A stretch of DNA of 64,000 nucleotides from UBA11612 sp963662375 (GCA_963662375.2 CAXXRP010000008.1:1-64000); one strand, 5' to 3'; shown: positions 33,683 through 43,020, numbered from the stretch's first letter. Notes: a model not told the origin generated them from the sequence alone. Program-made: numbers and translations.

Positions 33683-34888
33683 ATGGCCATAGCATATGTA
33701 TTTGATCACGTTCGGACACCTCGGGGAAAAGGACGCCCCAACGGCGCCCTGCACAGCGTTTCGCCGGTAAACTTGCTGGCGCAGGTGTTGATAAACCTGC
33801 GAGAGCGGAACGAACTTGACACATCTCTGGTCGAGGACGTCATCGCTGGTTGCGGATCGCCCATTGGCGAACAGGGTAGTGCTATCGGGCGCAGCGCGTG
33901 TCTGGCAGCCAATTATGCCGTGACCACGCCTGGCCAGCAAATCCACCGCTTTTGCTCGTCGGGCCTTGAGGCGGTCAACATGGCGGCGGCCAAAATTGTT
34001 TCCGGGCAATGCGATCTGGTCATAGCCTGCGGCGTAGAGAGTATGTCGCGGATTCCCATTGGTTCGTCGGGAGGTGCCTGGTCATCCGACCCGTCGCTGG
34101 CTCACGAAATCTATTTTATTCCGCAAGGCATTTCCGCAGATCTAATCGCCACGATCCACGGATTTTCCCGTGCCGATGCAGATGCCTATGCAGTGGAAAG
34201 CCAGCGTCGCACTGGTTCGGCTTGGGACAAAGGGTACTTTGACCACTCGGTCATTAGAGTAGTGGACGAGATTGGGATGACTCTACTGGAGCGCGACGAA
34301 GCCATGCGACCGGCGACGACCGTTGATGATCTGGATAGGTTGCCGCCAGCTTTTACCGGCCTCGGGGCAATGGGGTTCGACCAGCTGGCCGTCTTGAAAT
34401 TCCCAGATGTAGAGAAGATTAACCACATTCATACTGCGGGCAATTCCAGTGCCATCGTCGATGGTGCAGGTTGCGCACTGATTGGCTCTGCCGAGATGGG
34501 TAAAAAACTTGGCCTGACACCGCGCGCTCGAATCCGCTCATGCGCTTCAGTGGGTACTGACCCGACACTCATGCTGACAGGCCCCACGCCGTCGGCCCAG
34601 AAGGCGCTGGAAAAGGCGGGCATGGAGAAATCTGATATCGATCTGTTCGAACTCAATGAAGCCTTCGCCTCGGTCGTTTTGTTGTACATGGACGAGATGA
34701 ACATTCCGCACGAGCAGATCAACGTTAATGGCGGCGCCATCGCCATGGGCCATCCGATTGGCGCAACTGGTCTCATGATCATGGGGACGGCCCTTGATGA
34801 GATGGAGCGGCGCGGCATCGGGACCGCGCTGGTTAATCTGTGTGTAGGCGCCGGTATGGGCACTGCTACTATCATCGAACGCGCGTAA
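33683..34888 (+). CDS. Thiolase (acetyl-CoA C-acyltransferase)
   Basis: 401 residues from ATG 33683 (TAGGA just upstream; GTG 33671 is an alternative). Nucleophile Cys in IHRFCSSGLEAVNMAAAKI, catalytic His in GGAIAMGHPIGATG and the acid/base Cys in NLCVGAGMGTATIIE are all present, unlike the thiolase-like protein at 18474. Performs thiolytic cleavage of a 3-ketoacyl-CoA. The ECH-type gene follows after 20 bases. SDR, thiolase and hydratase together form a beta-oxidation set. Confidence 0.92.
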   Translation: MAIAYVFDHVRTPRGKGRPNGALHSVSPVNLLAQVLINLRERNELDTSLVEDVIAGCGSPIGEQGSAIGRSACLAANYAVTTPGQQIHRFCSSGLEAVNMAAAKIVSGQCDLVIACGVESMSRIPIGSSGGAWSSDPSLAHEIYFIPQGISADLIATIHGFSRADADAYAVESQRRTGSAWDKGYFDHSVIRVVDEIGMTLLERDEAMRPATTVDDLDRLPPAFTGLGAMGFDQLAVLKFPDVEKINHIHTAGNSSAIVDGAGCALIGSAEMGKKLGLTPRARIRSCASVGTDPTLMLTGPTPSAQKALEKAGMEKSDIDLFELNEAFASVVLLYMDEMNIPHEQINVNGGAIAMGHPIGATGLMIMGTALDEMERRGIGTALVNLCVGAGMGTATIIERA

Positions 34889-34908
34889 GCGTCGGCGAGG
34901 ACTTATTC

Positions 34909-36354
34909 ATGCCTGATCCCACCCAATTCGACACCATGAGCTATAAAGTCGCGGAAAATGGCGTCGCCTTCATCGCTATTGATTTGAAGGACCGGTCTGT
35001 GAACGTGCTGACGCCTGAGATGCATCAGGACGTTGGCAAGGTGGCCGAGAAACTGGCGACCGACGAAACCGCCATTGGTGCTGTTGTGCACTCAGGCAAG
35101 TCGTCGTTCATGGCTGGCGGCGATCTCAATCGAATTGTGCTGTATTATGACATGAACCGGTCGCCTGAAGAGGCCTATACGCAGTCGCGCACCTACACCG
35201 AATCTTTGAGAAAGCTTGAGACCTGCGGCAAGCCGGTCGCGGTCGCAATAAACGGCACGGCTCTAGGCGGTGGCTTGGAACTAGCTCTGGCCTGTCATTA
35301 TCGGGTCGTGACAGACGACCCCGGATTGTTGTTGGGCTTGCCGGAAGTCACGCTCGGCCTGTTGCCGGGTGGTGGTGGTACTCAGCGTTTGCCACGTCTG
35401 ATAGGCCTCAAACAGGCGGCGAATCTTATTTTATCGGGCAAACGCGTCAACCCGGCAGAGGCGGTGGAACTAGGCATAATCGACGAAGTGGTGCCCGCTG
35501 ATGATCTGGTGGCTGCGGCGGAGAAATGGGTACTTGAGAAGGGCAATCCACAACAGCCTTGGGACGAGCGAGGTTTTAAGGTGCCCGGCGGTTCTGGGCT
35601 CAACGACATCAATGTTGGCAGGTTATTTCAGAAGCTGACCGCTCAGGTGGGCGCTGATTACAGGCACAATTATCCGGCGCCAATCGCTATATTGAGGTGT
35701 CTTTTTAACGGCACGACGGTTTCTTCAATTGATGCCGCACTCAAGATAGAGACCAGGGAGTTTTCGGCGCTGACCCGCGATCCGGTGGCGCGGAACATGA
35801 TCCGCACAATATTTATAAACAAAGGCAAGGCCGGACGCCCGGATGAGGAACAGCAGGAGCGCAATGAGAAGCTCAAACAAAGTTGTCAGGGAGCCTATAT
35901 CCGCGAAGGACTGAGTATGGTTCGTGAGGGTGTAAAACCGGTTCTGATTGAGAATGCCGCTTTTGCAGCTGGTCTGATGCCCGGCCCTTTGGCGCTGGCG
36001 GAGGAGCAGGCGCTTGTCGATGCGCACGCGGCGCTGCCTGAGGATGGCCCGGTCATTACGCCCGATGCCGAAGACGTGAAGCAACGCCTGCTGGGTGCCC
36101 AGGCGTTGGCGGCCGCTGAATGCTGGGAAAAAGGATTAATTGAGCCGGTTGATGCCGATCTCGCTTCCGTGTTGGGCTGGAGGTTTCCCACATATACTGG
36201 CGGCGTGATATCATACATCGACACTATGGGCTTGAGCACATTTATAGCCCGGTGCGATCGGTTTGTCGGACAGGATGGTGTATCAGGCAGGCCATCTGAC
36301 TGGTTGCGCAGAAAGGCGAAAGATCATGAGCGCATTTATCCTTTGATGGCTTGA
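34909..36354 (+). CDS. Enoyl-CoA hydratase fused to a 3HCDH-type C-terminal domain, lacking the NAD-binding domain
   Basis: 481 residues from ATG 34909 (GAGGA upstream). Residues 1-300 are a FadB/FadJ-type hydratase: SSFMAGGDLNRIV, NGTALGGGLELALACHYRVV, GLPEVTLGLLPGGGGTQRLP. The linker ARNMIRTIFINKGKAGRP is what normally leads into the Rossmann domain, but here it passes straight to an acidic-basic stretch (DEEQQERNEKLKQSC) and the C-terminal dimerisation domain (YIREGLSMVREGVKPVLIEN, GPLALAEEQAL). The GxGxxG domain of roughly 180 residues is absent without any break in frame. The 3-hydroxyacyl-CoA dehydrogenase activity is therefore presumably lost and may be supplied by the SDR at 32692. 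Confidence 0.85.
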   Translation: MPDPTQFDTMSYKVAENGVAFIAIDLKDRSVNVLTPEMHQDVGKVAEKLATDETAIGAVVHSGKSSFMAGGDLNRIVLYYDMNRSPEEAYTQSRTYTESLRKLETCGKPVAVAINGTALGGGLELALACHYRVVTDDPGLLLGLPEVTLGLLPGGGGTQRLPRLIGLKQAANLILSGKRVNPAEAVELGIIDEVVPADDLVAAAEKWVLEKGNPQQPWDERGFKVPGGSGLNDINVGRLFQKLTAQVGADYRHNYPAPIAILRCLFNGTTVSSIDAALKIETREFSALTRDPVARNMIRTIFINKGKAGRPDEEQQERNEKLKQSCQGAYIREGLSMVREGVKPVLIENAAFAAGLMPGPLALAEEQALVDAHAALPEDGPVITPDAEDVKQRLLGAQALAAAECWEKGLIEPVDADLASVLGWRFPTYTGGVISYIDTMGLSTFIARCDRFVGQDGVSGRPSDWLRRKAKDHERIYPLMA

Positions 36355-36626
36355 TCAACGTGCCTTAAACCATCAAATCGCCGGTAACCTGAGGGCTTGC
36401 AGAGTTTGGACTAAGCGGAGGTGTTTGTTTTTTTTAGGAGGTGATAGAATCGACAGCACTCAGGGAAAGGAGTCTCTTGAATAGCTATATTTGTAGGCGC
36501 AAAGTTGCAATAATCTTCAGCGAGTATTGGTGTAGGCGTTACAGTAACGTCAGACTGAACTGAAGAGTTAGAAAAGTTAAGCGGGGTAAGTCATCGGTAA
36601 CTTATCATACGTAGGAGGACCGCCAA
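36355..36626. other. Intergenic region upstream of the FrhB/2-oxoacid oxidoreductase operon
   Basis: About 270 bases without a gene. AT-richer than its surroundings, so it probably holds the operon promoter. The TTGAA-N5-TTCAA palindrome is not present. It ends with a strong TAGGAGGA site before the TTG start at 36627. Confidence 0.45.
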
Positions 36627-37907
36627 TTGGCAGCAGAGAATTTAGACGAAAGATCGGTACAAGTCATCGCCAGATTTCGCGGGTTGCTCGAGGAAGGCGC
36701 CGACCCACATGAGTGGGCCTTTTCCTGGCGCACCGAGCTTAACCGCGGCGGCTTCCCGGCGGTCGATCTCCTCATGGAGGAAGTCGTCAAGCCAGGAAAA
36801 TGTGTCGGCTGCGCGGCCTGTGTCGCCATTTGCCCCGTCGATGTATTCGACTATGTGGATGAAAATCCAGTCAACGCGCGCCCTGAGGCCTGCGTCAATT
36901 GTGTCCTGTGCGCTGATGTATGCCCGGTATTGAGGCCGCCCGACAATGATCTCCCTGATTTTCTGGGGCTGCAGGAACCGGCTAAGGATGAGGGCTACGG
37001 CCCTTACGCCTATGGATTTTATGTTCGTGCCACGGACCCCGAAATTCTGGCCAAAGGCCAGGACGGCGGCATGGTCTCTGCGCTGATCCTGCACGGGTTT
37101 GAAAAGGGCACACTGGGCGGTGCCATTCTCGGCGATGTATTGCCTGACAACAGGCAAATCGGCTACCAAAAATTGGCGCGAAACAGGAAGGACGTGCTGA
37201 GCTGCGCGGCGTCCCGATACACATACTCACCCAATACACTCGCGCTTCAGAAGGCAATGCGCGAGAACGTCAGCCCGCTTGCGGTTGTTGGTGTGCCCTG
37301 CCAAGTCGACGGCGTTCGATTGCAGCAAAATTCGAGCATTCGTCTCGAAATAGCCAGATGGTACCGGGAGAATATCAGCCTGGTTTTCGGGTTGTTCTGT
37401 TCGGAAGCCTTCACCCACGAGAGCATCGAAAAACTTGGTGAAATGATCGACGTCGATCCAAAAAGCATCGAAAACATAAATATCAAGGGCAAGGTTATCG
37501 CCCGTCTTGATAGCGGAGAAACCAAAACTGTATCGCTGAAGAAGTATCGCGATTTTGCCCGACCCGCCTGTCTCTACTGTCTCGATTACGGCGGTGAAAA
37601 TGCGGATATCGGAGCGGGCGGGATTGGCCTGGATGGGTGGACCTATACCTTGATTCGCACCAGGCGAGGTCACGAGGCCTTTCAAGCCGCTCTGAAAGAT
37701 GGGTGGATTGAAACGCGGCCCCTCTCTGATGAGCCGCGGGGTGAGTTCCTGATGAATAAGCTTTCTGCGAATAAGAAGAAGAATCGCCCGCTGCCGGCGC
37801 AGATGCCAACCCACGCTGAACGCGAGGCAATGGGAAGCCTATGCCCAAAAACATTTTACACGACCGGTCCAGGGGCGCCGCCCCCGGATGAAGAGTCTAG
37901 GCAGTGA
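36627..37907 (+). CDS. FrhB-like coenzyme F420 oxidoreductase beta subunit with two 4Fe-4S clusters
   Basis: 426 residues from TTG 36627, nine bases after AGGAGG. After a 55-residue extension come two ferredoxin motifs, CVGCAACVAICP (C59, 62, 65, 69) and CVNCVLCADVCP (C89, 92, 95, 99). Next is the FrhB fold: GQDGGMVSALILHGFEKGTL, CAASRYTYSPNTLALQKAM, VVGVPCQVDGVR, FGLFCSEAFTHESI, KKYRDFARPACLYCLDYGGE, and DIGAGGIGLDGWTYTLIRTR. FrhB-type subunits bind FAD and F420 and pass electrons between F420 and iron-sulphur clusters. The stop overlaps the 2-oxoacid oxidoreductase gene by four bases, so it likely forms the electron exit of that enzyme. Confidence 0.88.
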   Translation: MAAENLDERSVQVIARFRGLLEEGADPHEWAFSWRTELNRGGFPAVDLLMEEVVKPGKCVGCAACVAICPVDVFDYVDENPVNARPEACVNCVLCADVCPVLRPPDNDLPDFLGLQEPAKDEGYGPYAYGFYVRATDPEILAKGQDGGMVSALILHGFEKGTLGGAILGDVLPDNRQIGYQKLARNRKDVLSCAASRYTYSPNTLALQKAMRENVSPLAVVGVPCQVDGVRLQQNSSIRLEIARWYRENISLVFGLFCSEAFTHESIEKLGEMIDVDPKSIENINIKGKVIARLDSGETKTVSLKKYRDFARPACLYCLDYGGENADIGAGGIGLDGWTYTLIRTRRGHEAFQAALKDGWIETRPLSDEPRGEFLMNKLSANKKKNRPLPAQMPTHAEREAMGSLCPKTFYTTGPGAPPPDEESRQ

Positions 37908-39706
37908 ACGCTCGCACCCAAAACCGGGAAGCCGAATCCGGCAGAAGTCTAACAACTCGAGCCCGCGAAGACGTGACTGTGATGGTTGCCGGTCAGGGCG
38001 GAGATGGCTCACTCACGGTCATCGCTTTTCTGGCCCGGGCTCTTTCACAGCGCGGCTTATATCTTTTTCGCACCAGCAATATAGCCTCGCGCATCAAGGG
38101 CGGGCACGCCGCCGCTGTACTTCGCGGGTCTGCCCTGCGCCGTGGCTGCCTTGGAGACAAGCTCGATATCCTGGTTGCCTTTGACGATGAAGCCATTGAG
38201 AAGGCGGGGCCGTCAGTCGCCGACGATGGCATCGTTATTTACGATGTTTCAAGAGGGCCGCTGCCGGGGGGGATTCTCCCGTCAACTGCGCAGGTGATCG
38301 AAGTGCCCTTTGGCCGGCTTGCCGTTCGTGATCTGCGGCGCGACCTATTTAAAAATTGCTTTGGCTTCGGTGTGTTGTCGCGCGTTATGGGTTTGTCGGA
38401 CGATGAGGCACTCGACTGTCTCAAACACCGCTTTCGGAGACTGTCGGAAGAGGATTTGAGGCCAAACATCGGCGCCCTTGAGAATGGCCTTTCGTTCGCC
38501 GACGACCTCGGCATGACGGTCGATCATGGTTTGTTCAGACTGCCCCGTCTAGAAAAGGAAGACCGGATCGTGATTACCGGTAACGAAGCGACCGCCTTTG
38601 GATTTCTTGCCGCGGGCGGGCGATTTTTTGCTGGTTACCCCATTACACCGGCCACGGATATCATGGACTGGTTGGGAAAGAGATTTCCACAATTTGGTGG
38701 CGTGGCGATGCAGGCCGAAGATGAACTGTCAGCGATCAATCTGGCCATTGGGGCTTCGTTTGCGGGCGCAAAAGCCATGACTGCGTCTTCAGGGCCGGGC
38801 ATTGCGCTTATGCAGGAGGGTATCGGGCATTGCGGTTCGGCAGAGATCCCGCTTGTGATCGTCGATTGCCAACGCGCGGGGCCATCGACCGGTATGCCGA
38901 CAAAGCCGGAGCAGAGCGATATTGGCCTAATGACCCAGGGCGCTCCGGGTGACATTCCACGCGTTGTTTTGTGTCCGGGCACTCCCGAGGAATGTTTCGA
39001 ATATGGGGTCTTGGCCACGAATCTGGCGCAGGTTGCTCAATGCCCGATTTACATCGCTCTGGATGGCCTGTGCCAGTCCGCCCACATGGTGCCGGCGTTT
39101 GATCTAGATTCGATAGAAATCGACAACGGCAAAAGATTGGACGATGCCGAGATATCGAAGCTGGATGAGTACCGCCGTTATGCGATAACCGAAGATGGCA
39201 TTTCGCCCTGGGCGATCCCTGGCCAGCGCCAAGGCATGAACCTGGTAACCGGCAACGAGCGCAATGAATGGGGGCAGGTTTCAACCGATCCGGTAAATCG
39301 CGCAGCGATGGTAGACAAGCGTGCCCGCAAGATTGATAGCGTCCGGCATCAACTGCCACGCGCATACGAGTGGGGTGACGAGCAGGCGAACGTTGGTGTG
39401 ATCTGTGTTGGCATGGTGGGAGATGTTCTTATTGAGGCCCGCGAGCGGCTGACTGGGCACGGCATAGGCCTGCGTTGCCACCGGCCGCGTACGCTGTGGC
39501 CACTTCCTGACGATACGGTGGATTTCGTCAAAAGCTGCGAGAGAGTTTATGTCGTTGAATACAACAAGGGCGGCCAATTAGCGGATCTAATCCGATCCGT
39601 CGGCGCGCCCGCAGAAGGCATGCATAGCATTCTAAAATATGATGGTGTGCCAATGAGTGTGGCACAACTGGTCGAGGCAATCCTGGAAAAGGAGAAAGCC
39701 CGATGA
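37904..39706 (+). CDS. 2-oxoacid:acceptor oxidoreductase, fused gamma-alpha subunit
   Basis: 600 residues from GTG 37904. Residues 25-195 are the gamma domain (VMVAGQGGDGSLTVIAFLAR, TSNIASRIKGGHAAAVLRGS). From about 220 comes the alpha/pyrimidine-binding domain (FFAGYPITPATDIMDWLGKR, AMTASSGPGIALMQEGIGHC, CQRAGPSTGMPTKPEQSD) and a C-terminal domain II. This is the KorA-type layout of 2-oxoglutarate and branched 2-oxoacid oxidoreductases, which decarboxylate a 2-oxoacid to acyl-CoA. It lies between the FrhB-like subunit and the TPP-binding subunit, overlapping each by four bases. The specific 2-oxoacid is unknown. Confidence 0.9.
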   Translation: MNARTQNREAESGRSLTTRAREDVTVMVAGQGGDGSLTVIAFLARALSQRGLYLFRTSNIASRIKGGHAAAVLRGSALRRGCLGDKLDILVAFDDEAIEKAGPSVADDGIVIYDVSRGPLPGGILPSTAQVIEVPFGRLAVRDLRRDLFKNCFGFGVLSRVMGLSDDEALDCLKHRFRRLSEEDLRPNIGALENGLSFADDLGMTVDHGLFRLPRLEKEDRIVITGNEATAFGFLAAGGRFFAGYPITPATDIMDWLGKRFPQFGGVAMQAEDELSAINLAIGASFAGAKAMTASSGPGIALMQEGIGHCGSAEIPLVIVDCQRAGPSTGMPTKPEQSDIGLMTQGAPGDIPRVVLCPGTPEECFEYGVLATNLAQVAQCPIYIALDGLCQSAHMVPAFDLDSIEIDNGKRLDDAEISKLDEYRRYAITEDGISPWAIPGQRQGMNLVTGNERNEWGQVSTDPVNRAAMVDKRARKIDSVRHQLPRAYEWGDEQANVGVICVGMVGDVLIEARERLTGHGIGLRCHRPRTLWPLPDDTVDFVKSCERVYVVEYNKGGQLADLIRSVGAPAEGMHSILKYDGVPMSVAQLVEAILEKEKAR

Positions 39707-40566
39707 CAACAAATTACAAGCCGAACCAACCGATATGGTGTGCCGGCTGTGGACATTTCGGTGTTCAGGGCGCGCTAAACCATGCCCTGAAAGCCCTGGA
39801 AATTCCGCCGCACGAAACGGTAATCCTCGCTGGAATCGGTTGTTCGGGTTCAATTCAGAATAATTTGAGCACTTACGGTTATCACGCAATGCATGGCCGT
39901 GTTCTGCCTACAGCAATCGGCACTGCTCTTGCCAACCCCGCACTTACCGTCGTCGCTTCGGGCGGCGACGGCGACGGCTATGCGATCGGTGTCGGGCATT
40001 TTGTTCATAGCCTGAAACGGAATCCTTCGCTTGTCTATATTGTCATGAACAATGGGACCTATGGTTTGACCAAGGGCCAGGATTCACCAACAAAGGACGC
40101 ACCCGATTGGGCACCGGAGGAAGACGCCCTCGATGCAATAATGCTGGGCCTATCTATTGGCAGCTCGACTTTTCTTGCCCGTGGCTTTGCAAGCGCGCCG
40201 GAACAGCTCAACGATTTGACGATCAAGGCACTTGAGCATGCACAGGCGGGCAGGGGCTTCGCCTTTCTTGAAGTGCTTTCGCCATGCGTCACCTACAACG
40301 ACACTTATCCCCTGTGGGAGGCCATGGTTCACGACGTTGACAAGGATGCAGATTACGATTCAGGTGATAGGTCTCTGGCTTTCACAACCTGTATGCGTCT
40401 GAAAAACGATCACCGCATTCCCACGGGCTTGATTTACCAGGGTGACCATCCGACCCTGGAAAAGGCGCTGCTGGAAGAGGGCGCGAGACCCATCGCCCAG
40501 ATCGAAAGCGATATATCGGGTTACCGTCCTAAGCTCGATGCTATTCTGGCAAGCTATCGGGTGTGA
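39703..40566 (+). CDS. 2-oxoacid:acceptor oxidoreductase, TPP-binding beta subunit
   Basis: 287 residues, ATG overlapping the alpha-subunit stop. PIWCAGCGHFGVQGALNHAL and GIGCSGSIQNNL carry the cysteines expected for a KorB-type 4Fe-4S cluster. The TPP/Mg motif is SGGDGDGYAIGVGHFVHSLK with NNGTYGLTKGQDSPT. No ferredoxin domain is attached, so electrons must leave through a partner; the FrhB-like subunit upstream is the natural one. Ends 33 bases before the convergent fbiC. Confidence 0.92.
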   Translation: MTTNYKPNQPIWCAGCGHFGVQGALNHALKALEIPPHETVILAGIGCSGSIQNNLSTYGYHAMHGRVLPTAIGTALANPALTVVASGGDGDGYAIGVGHFVHSLKRNPSLVYIVMNNGTYGLTKGQDSPTKDAPDWAPEEDALDAIMLGLSIGSSTFLARGFASAPEQLNDLTIKALEHAQAGRGFAFLEVLSPCVTYNDTYPLWEAMVHDVDKDADYDSGDRSLAFTTCMRLKNDHRIPTGLIYQGDHPTLEKALLEEGARPIAQIESDISGYRPKLDAILASYRV

Positions 40567-40599
40567 TGTCTGCGGGGCATAGCGCCACCTGAAAGCCCA

Positions 40600-43020
40600 T
40601 CAATTAACGACTATATTCGAATACTTCCTGGCGGGTATATTGATTGATGGTTGAAGGGCCGGCATATCATGGTCACCGATACTGTCCTCTTCCGCCACTT
40701 CACCGTACAAAGTTGTGCGTTGCCGGGTGGGGCGCCCGACGCTGGCGGCAATCCGCGCCATTTCCGGTGCCGGCAGTTCCTGGCCGAATTCACTGCCCGC
40801 CGCGCGCGAGATAGATTCGTTCATCAGCGTGCCGCCAAGGTCATTCACCCCGGCGCGAAGGCTTAATGCGACCGCTTCCGGCCCCATCTTGGGCCAAGAG
40901 ACCTGAATATTGGGGATCAGCGGGTGTAAAACCAGGCGCGCCACGGCATGCATAAGAAGTGCTTCCCTCAGCGTTGGTCCCCGCCGTGCCTGGCCCAGCT
41001 TAAAAAAAGGAGCCTCCCTGGCCACGAATGGTAGTGGTACGAATTCCGTGAATCCTCCAGTTTTTTCCTGAAGGGTTCGGATAATAAGCAGGTGTCGGGC
41101 CCAATCCCGGTAGTTGTCCACATGCCCAAACATGATGGTCGCTGTGGTTCTAAGGCCTACATCATGTGCCGCACCCATGACCGTTAGCCATTCGGCGCTA
41201 CTCAGCTTGTCAGGGCATATTATCCGGCGAACCTCGTCCACAAGTATCTCTGCGGCGGTTCCCGGCAAAGAGCCCAACCCGGCATCACGTAGGGTCTCAA
41301 GGAACTGGCGAACCGGTACGCCAAGGGAAGCGGCGCCTGTGAAAATCTCCAATGGCGAAAAAGCGTGGACGTGAATCTCGGGCACAGCCTTCTTGATCGC
41401 CTTGAGGATTGCCAGATAGGTCTTGCCTGTATAGTCCGGGTGGATGCCGCCCTGCAGGCACACTTCGGTAGCACCGCGCTCGCGTGCCTCGATGGTCCGG
41501 CGGACGACCTCTTCAAGTGTCAGGTCATAGGGCCGGCCACGCAGGATCTCGCTTCCTCGTCCCTTCGAGAAGGCGCAGAAGCGGCAGCGATAGGTGCAGA
41601 CATTGGTGTAATTGATATTGCGGTTGACGACGTGAGTCACAACTTCACCAACTGTCTCCGCCCGCAACCGGTCGGCAACCTCCAATACAGCCCCGGCTTC
41701 TCCGTCGCGCGCCCGGAACAGGCGTACGATGCTTTCTTCATTTAGGGCGTTGCCCGCCACTGACCGGTCGAGGATTTCATCGATGCCCCCGGATTTTAGT
41801 GCCGTCGGCCGCAGGACCGCCTGCTCGATTTCTCCAACGCCGGGCTGGCCGGTTATCCAAATCCCATCGCGGGCGAGGCCACCAGCGTCTATGCGCTTTA
41901 GTACATGGGGACGCAGAATGGGATCGGTCCATTTTCCGAGATCGCTGATATATTCGGGATAAAGGGCAAGCCGCGGGCACAGAATCTTGCCTCTCGACTC
42001 AGTGCCCTTGCGCAGGCGTTCGATCTCTGGCCAGGGCGCTTCCGGATTGACGTAATCCGGAGTTACCGGCGAAACGCCGCCCCAATCATTGATCCCGGCG
42101 AAAATCAAATCAGGATAGGTCTTGGAAGACAGGTTCGGTGGCGCCTGAATATTCATATCCGGCCCGAGCAGAAGTCTGGCAACGGCGATCGTCCACATTA
42201 GGTCTTCGAAGCAGGGTTGCGCCTGATCCGCCATTTTGGTGCCTGCTTTAGGTTGGAATGCCTGGATAATGACTTCCTGAATGTGGCCGTAGCGGTCATG
42301 AATGTCGCGGATGGCCTTCAACGCCTCCAGCCGTTCTTCCCGAGTTTCGCCGATGCCAATCAGGATGCCGGTGGTGAAGGGTATGCGGCGTTCGCCGGCC
42401 AACTCGAGGACCCTAAGCCGCTCGGCAGGCCGTTTGTCAGGCGACCCGTGATGGGGCTGCCCCTTTTCACACAGACGCTCGGAGACGGATTCGAGCATCA
42501 AACCCTGTGATACTGAAACGGCCCGCAGCTGATCCAGCTGATTGCCGGTGACGATTCCGGGATTGACGTGGGGCAGGAGACCGGTTTCATCCAGGACGAG
42601 CCGGCACATGGCCTCAAGATAGTCGATCGTCGTAGCGTAGCCCAATCTGTCGAGGGCCTCACGTGCTACCGCGTAGCGCATCTCTGGCTTGTCCCCAAGA
42701 GTAAAGAGCACCTCGTGGCATCCCTTCCGGGCACCTGCCTGGGCGATCCTGAGAACCTGATCGGGCAACAAATAGGCAGCATCCAACTTACCAGGCGTCT
42801 GGGCGAAAGTGCAGTAATGGCACACATCCCTGCACAGGTGGGTCAACGGCACAAAAACCTTGGGAGAATAAGTAACAAGATGTCTGTGACCCCTGTCCCG
42901 AAGGCTGGATGCGGCGGCGAGAAGGGCGTCTGCATCTCCGATATCGGCCATCGTGATTTCCGCAAGATCGCTCGAATCCCGGTCAATCAGAATTGTGTTA
43001 TTGCGTAAAAGTTTGTTCAT
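40600..43020 (-). CDS. fbiC: FO synthase (fused CofG-CofH), F420 biosynthesis
   Basis: 806 residues from ATG 43020, which has CCAGGAGAGG upstream; the frame is open to 43173. Two radical-SAM halves are present: CRDVCHYC (C63, C67, C70) in the N-terminal CofG part and CTYRCRFC (about 474-481) in the C-terminal CofH part. They condense a tyrosine-derived radical with the flavin precursor 5-amino-6-ribitylamino-uracil to make the deazaflavin Fo. The fused form is usual in actinobacteria and in the few proteobacteria that make F420. It is about 22 kb from cofEDC. Convergent with the oxidoreductase operon, divergent from an acyl-CoA dehydrogenase gene. Confidence 0.95.
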   Translation of the reverse strand: MNKLLRNNTILIDRDSSDLAEITMADIGDADALLAAASSLRDRGHRHLVTYSPKVFVPLTHLCRDVCHYCTFAQTPGKLDAAYLLPDQVLRIAQAGARKGCHEVLFTLGDKPEMRYAVAREALDRLGYATTIDYLEAMCRLVLDETGLLPHVNPGIVTGNQLDQLRAVSVSQGLMLESVSERLCEKGQPHHGSPDKRPAERLRVLELAGERRIPFTTGILIGIGETREERLEALKAIRDIHDRYGHIQEVIIQAFQPKAGTKMADQAQPCFEDLMWTIAVARLLLGPDMNIQAPPNLSSKTYPDLIFAGINDWGGVSPVTPDYVNPEAPWPEIERLRKGTESRGKILCPRLALYPEYISDLGKWTDPILRPHVLKRIDAGGLARDGIWITGQPGVGEIEQAVLRPTALKSGGIDEILDRSVAGNALNEESIVRLFRARDGEAGAVLEVADRLRAETVGEVVTHVVNRNINYTNVCTYRCRFCAFSKGRGSEILRGRPYDLTLEEVVRRTIEARERGATEVCLQGGIHPDYTGKTYLAILKAIKKAVPEIHVHAFSPLEIFTGAASLGVPVRQFLETLRDAGLGSLPGTAAEILVDEVRRIICPDKLSSAEWLTVMGAAHDVGLRTTATIMFGHVDNYRDWARHLLIIRTLQEKTGGFTEFVPLPFVAREAPFFKLGQARRGPTLREALLMHAVARLVLHPLIPNIQVSWPKMGPEAVALSLRAGVNDLGGTLMNESISRAAGSEFGQELPAPEMARIAASVGRPTRQRTTLYGEVAEEDSIGDHDMPALQPSINIPARKYSNIVVN

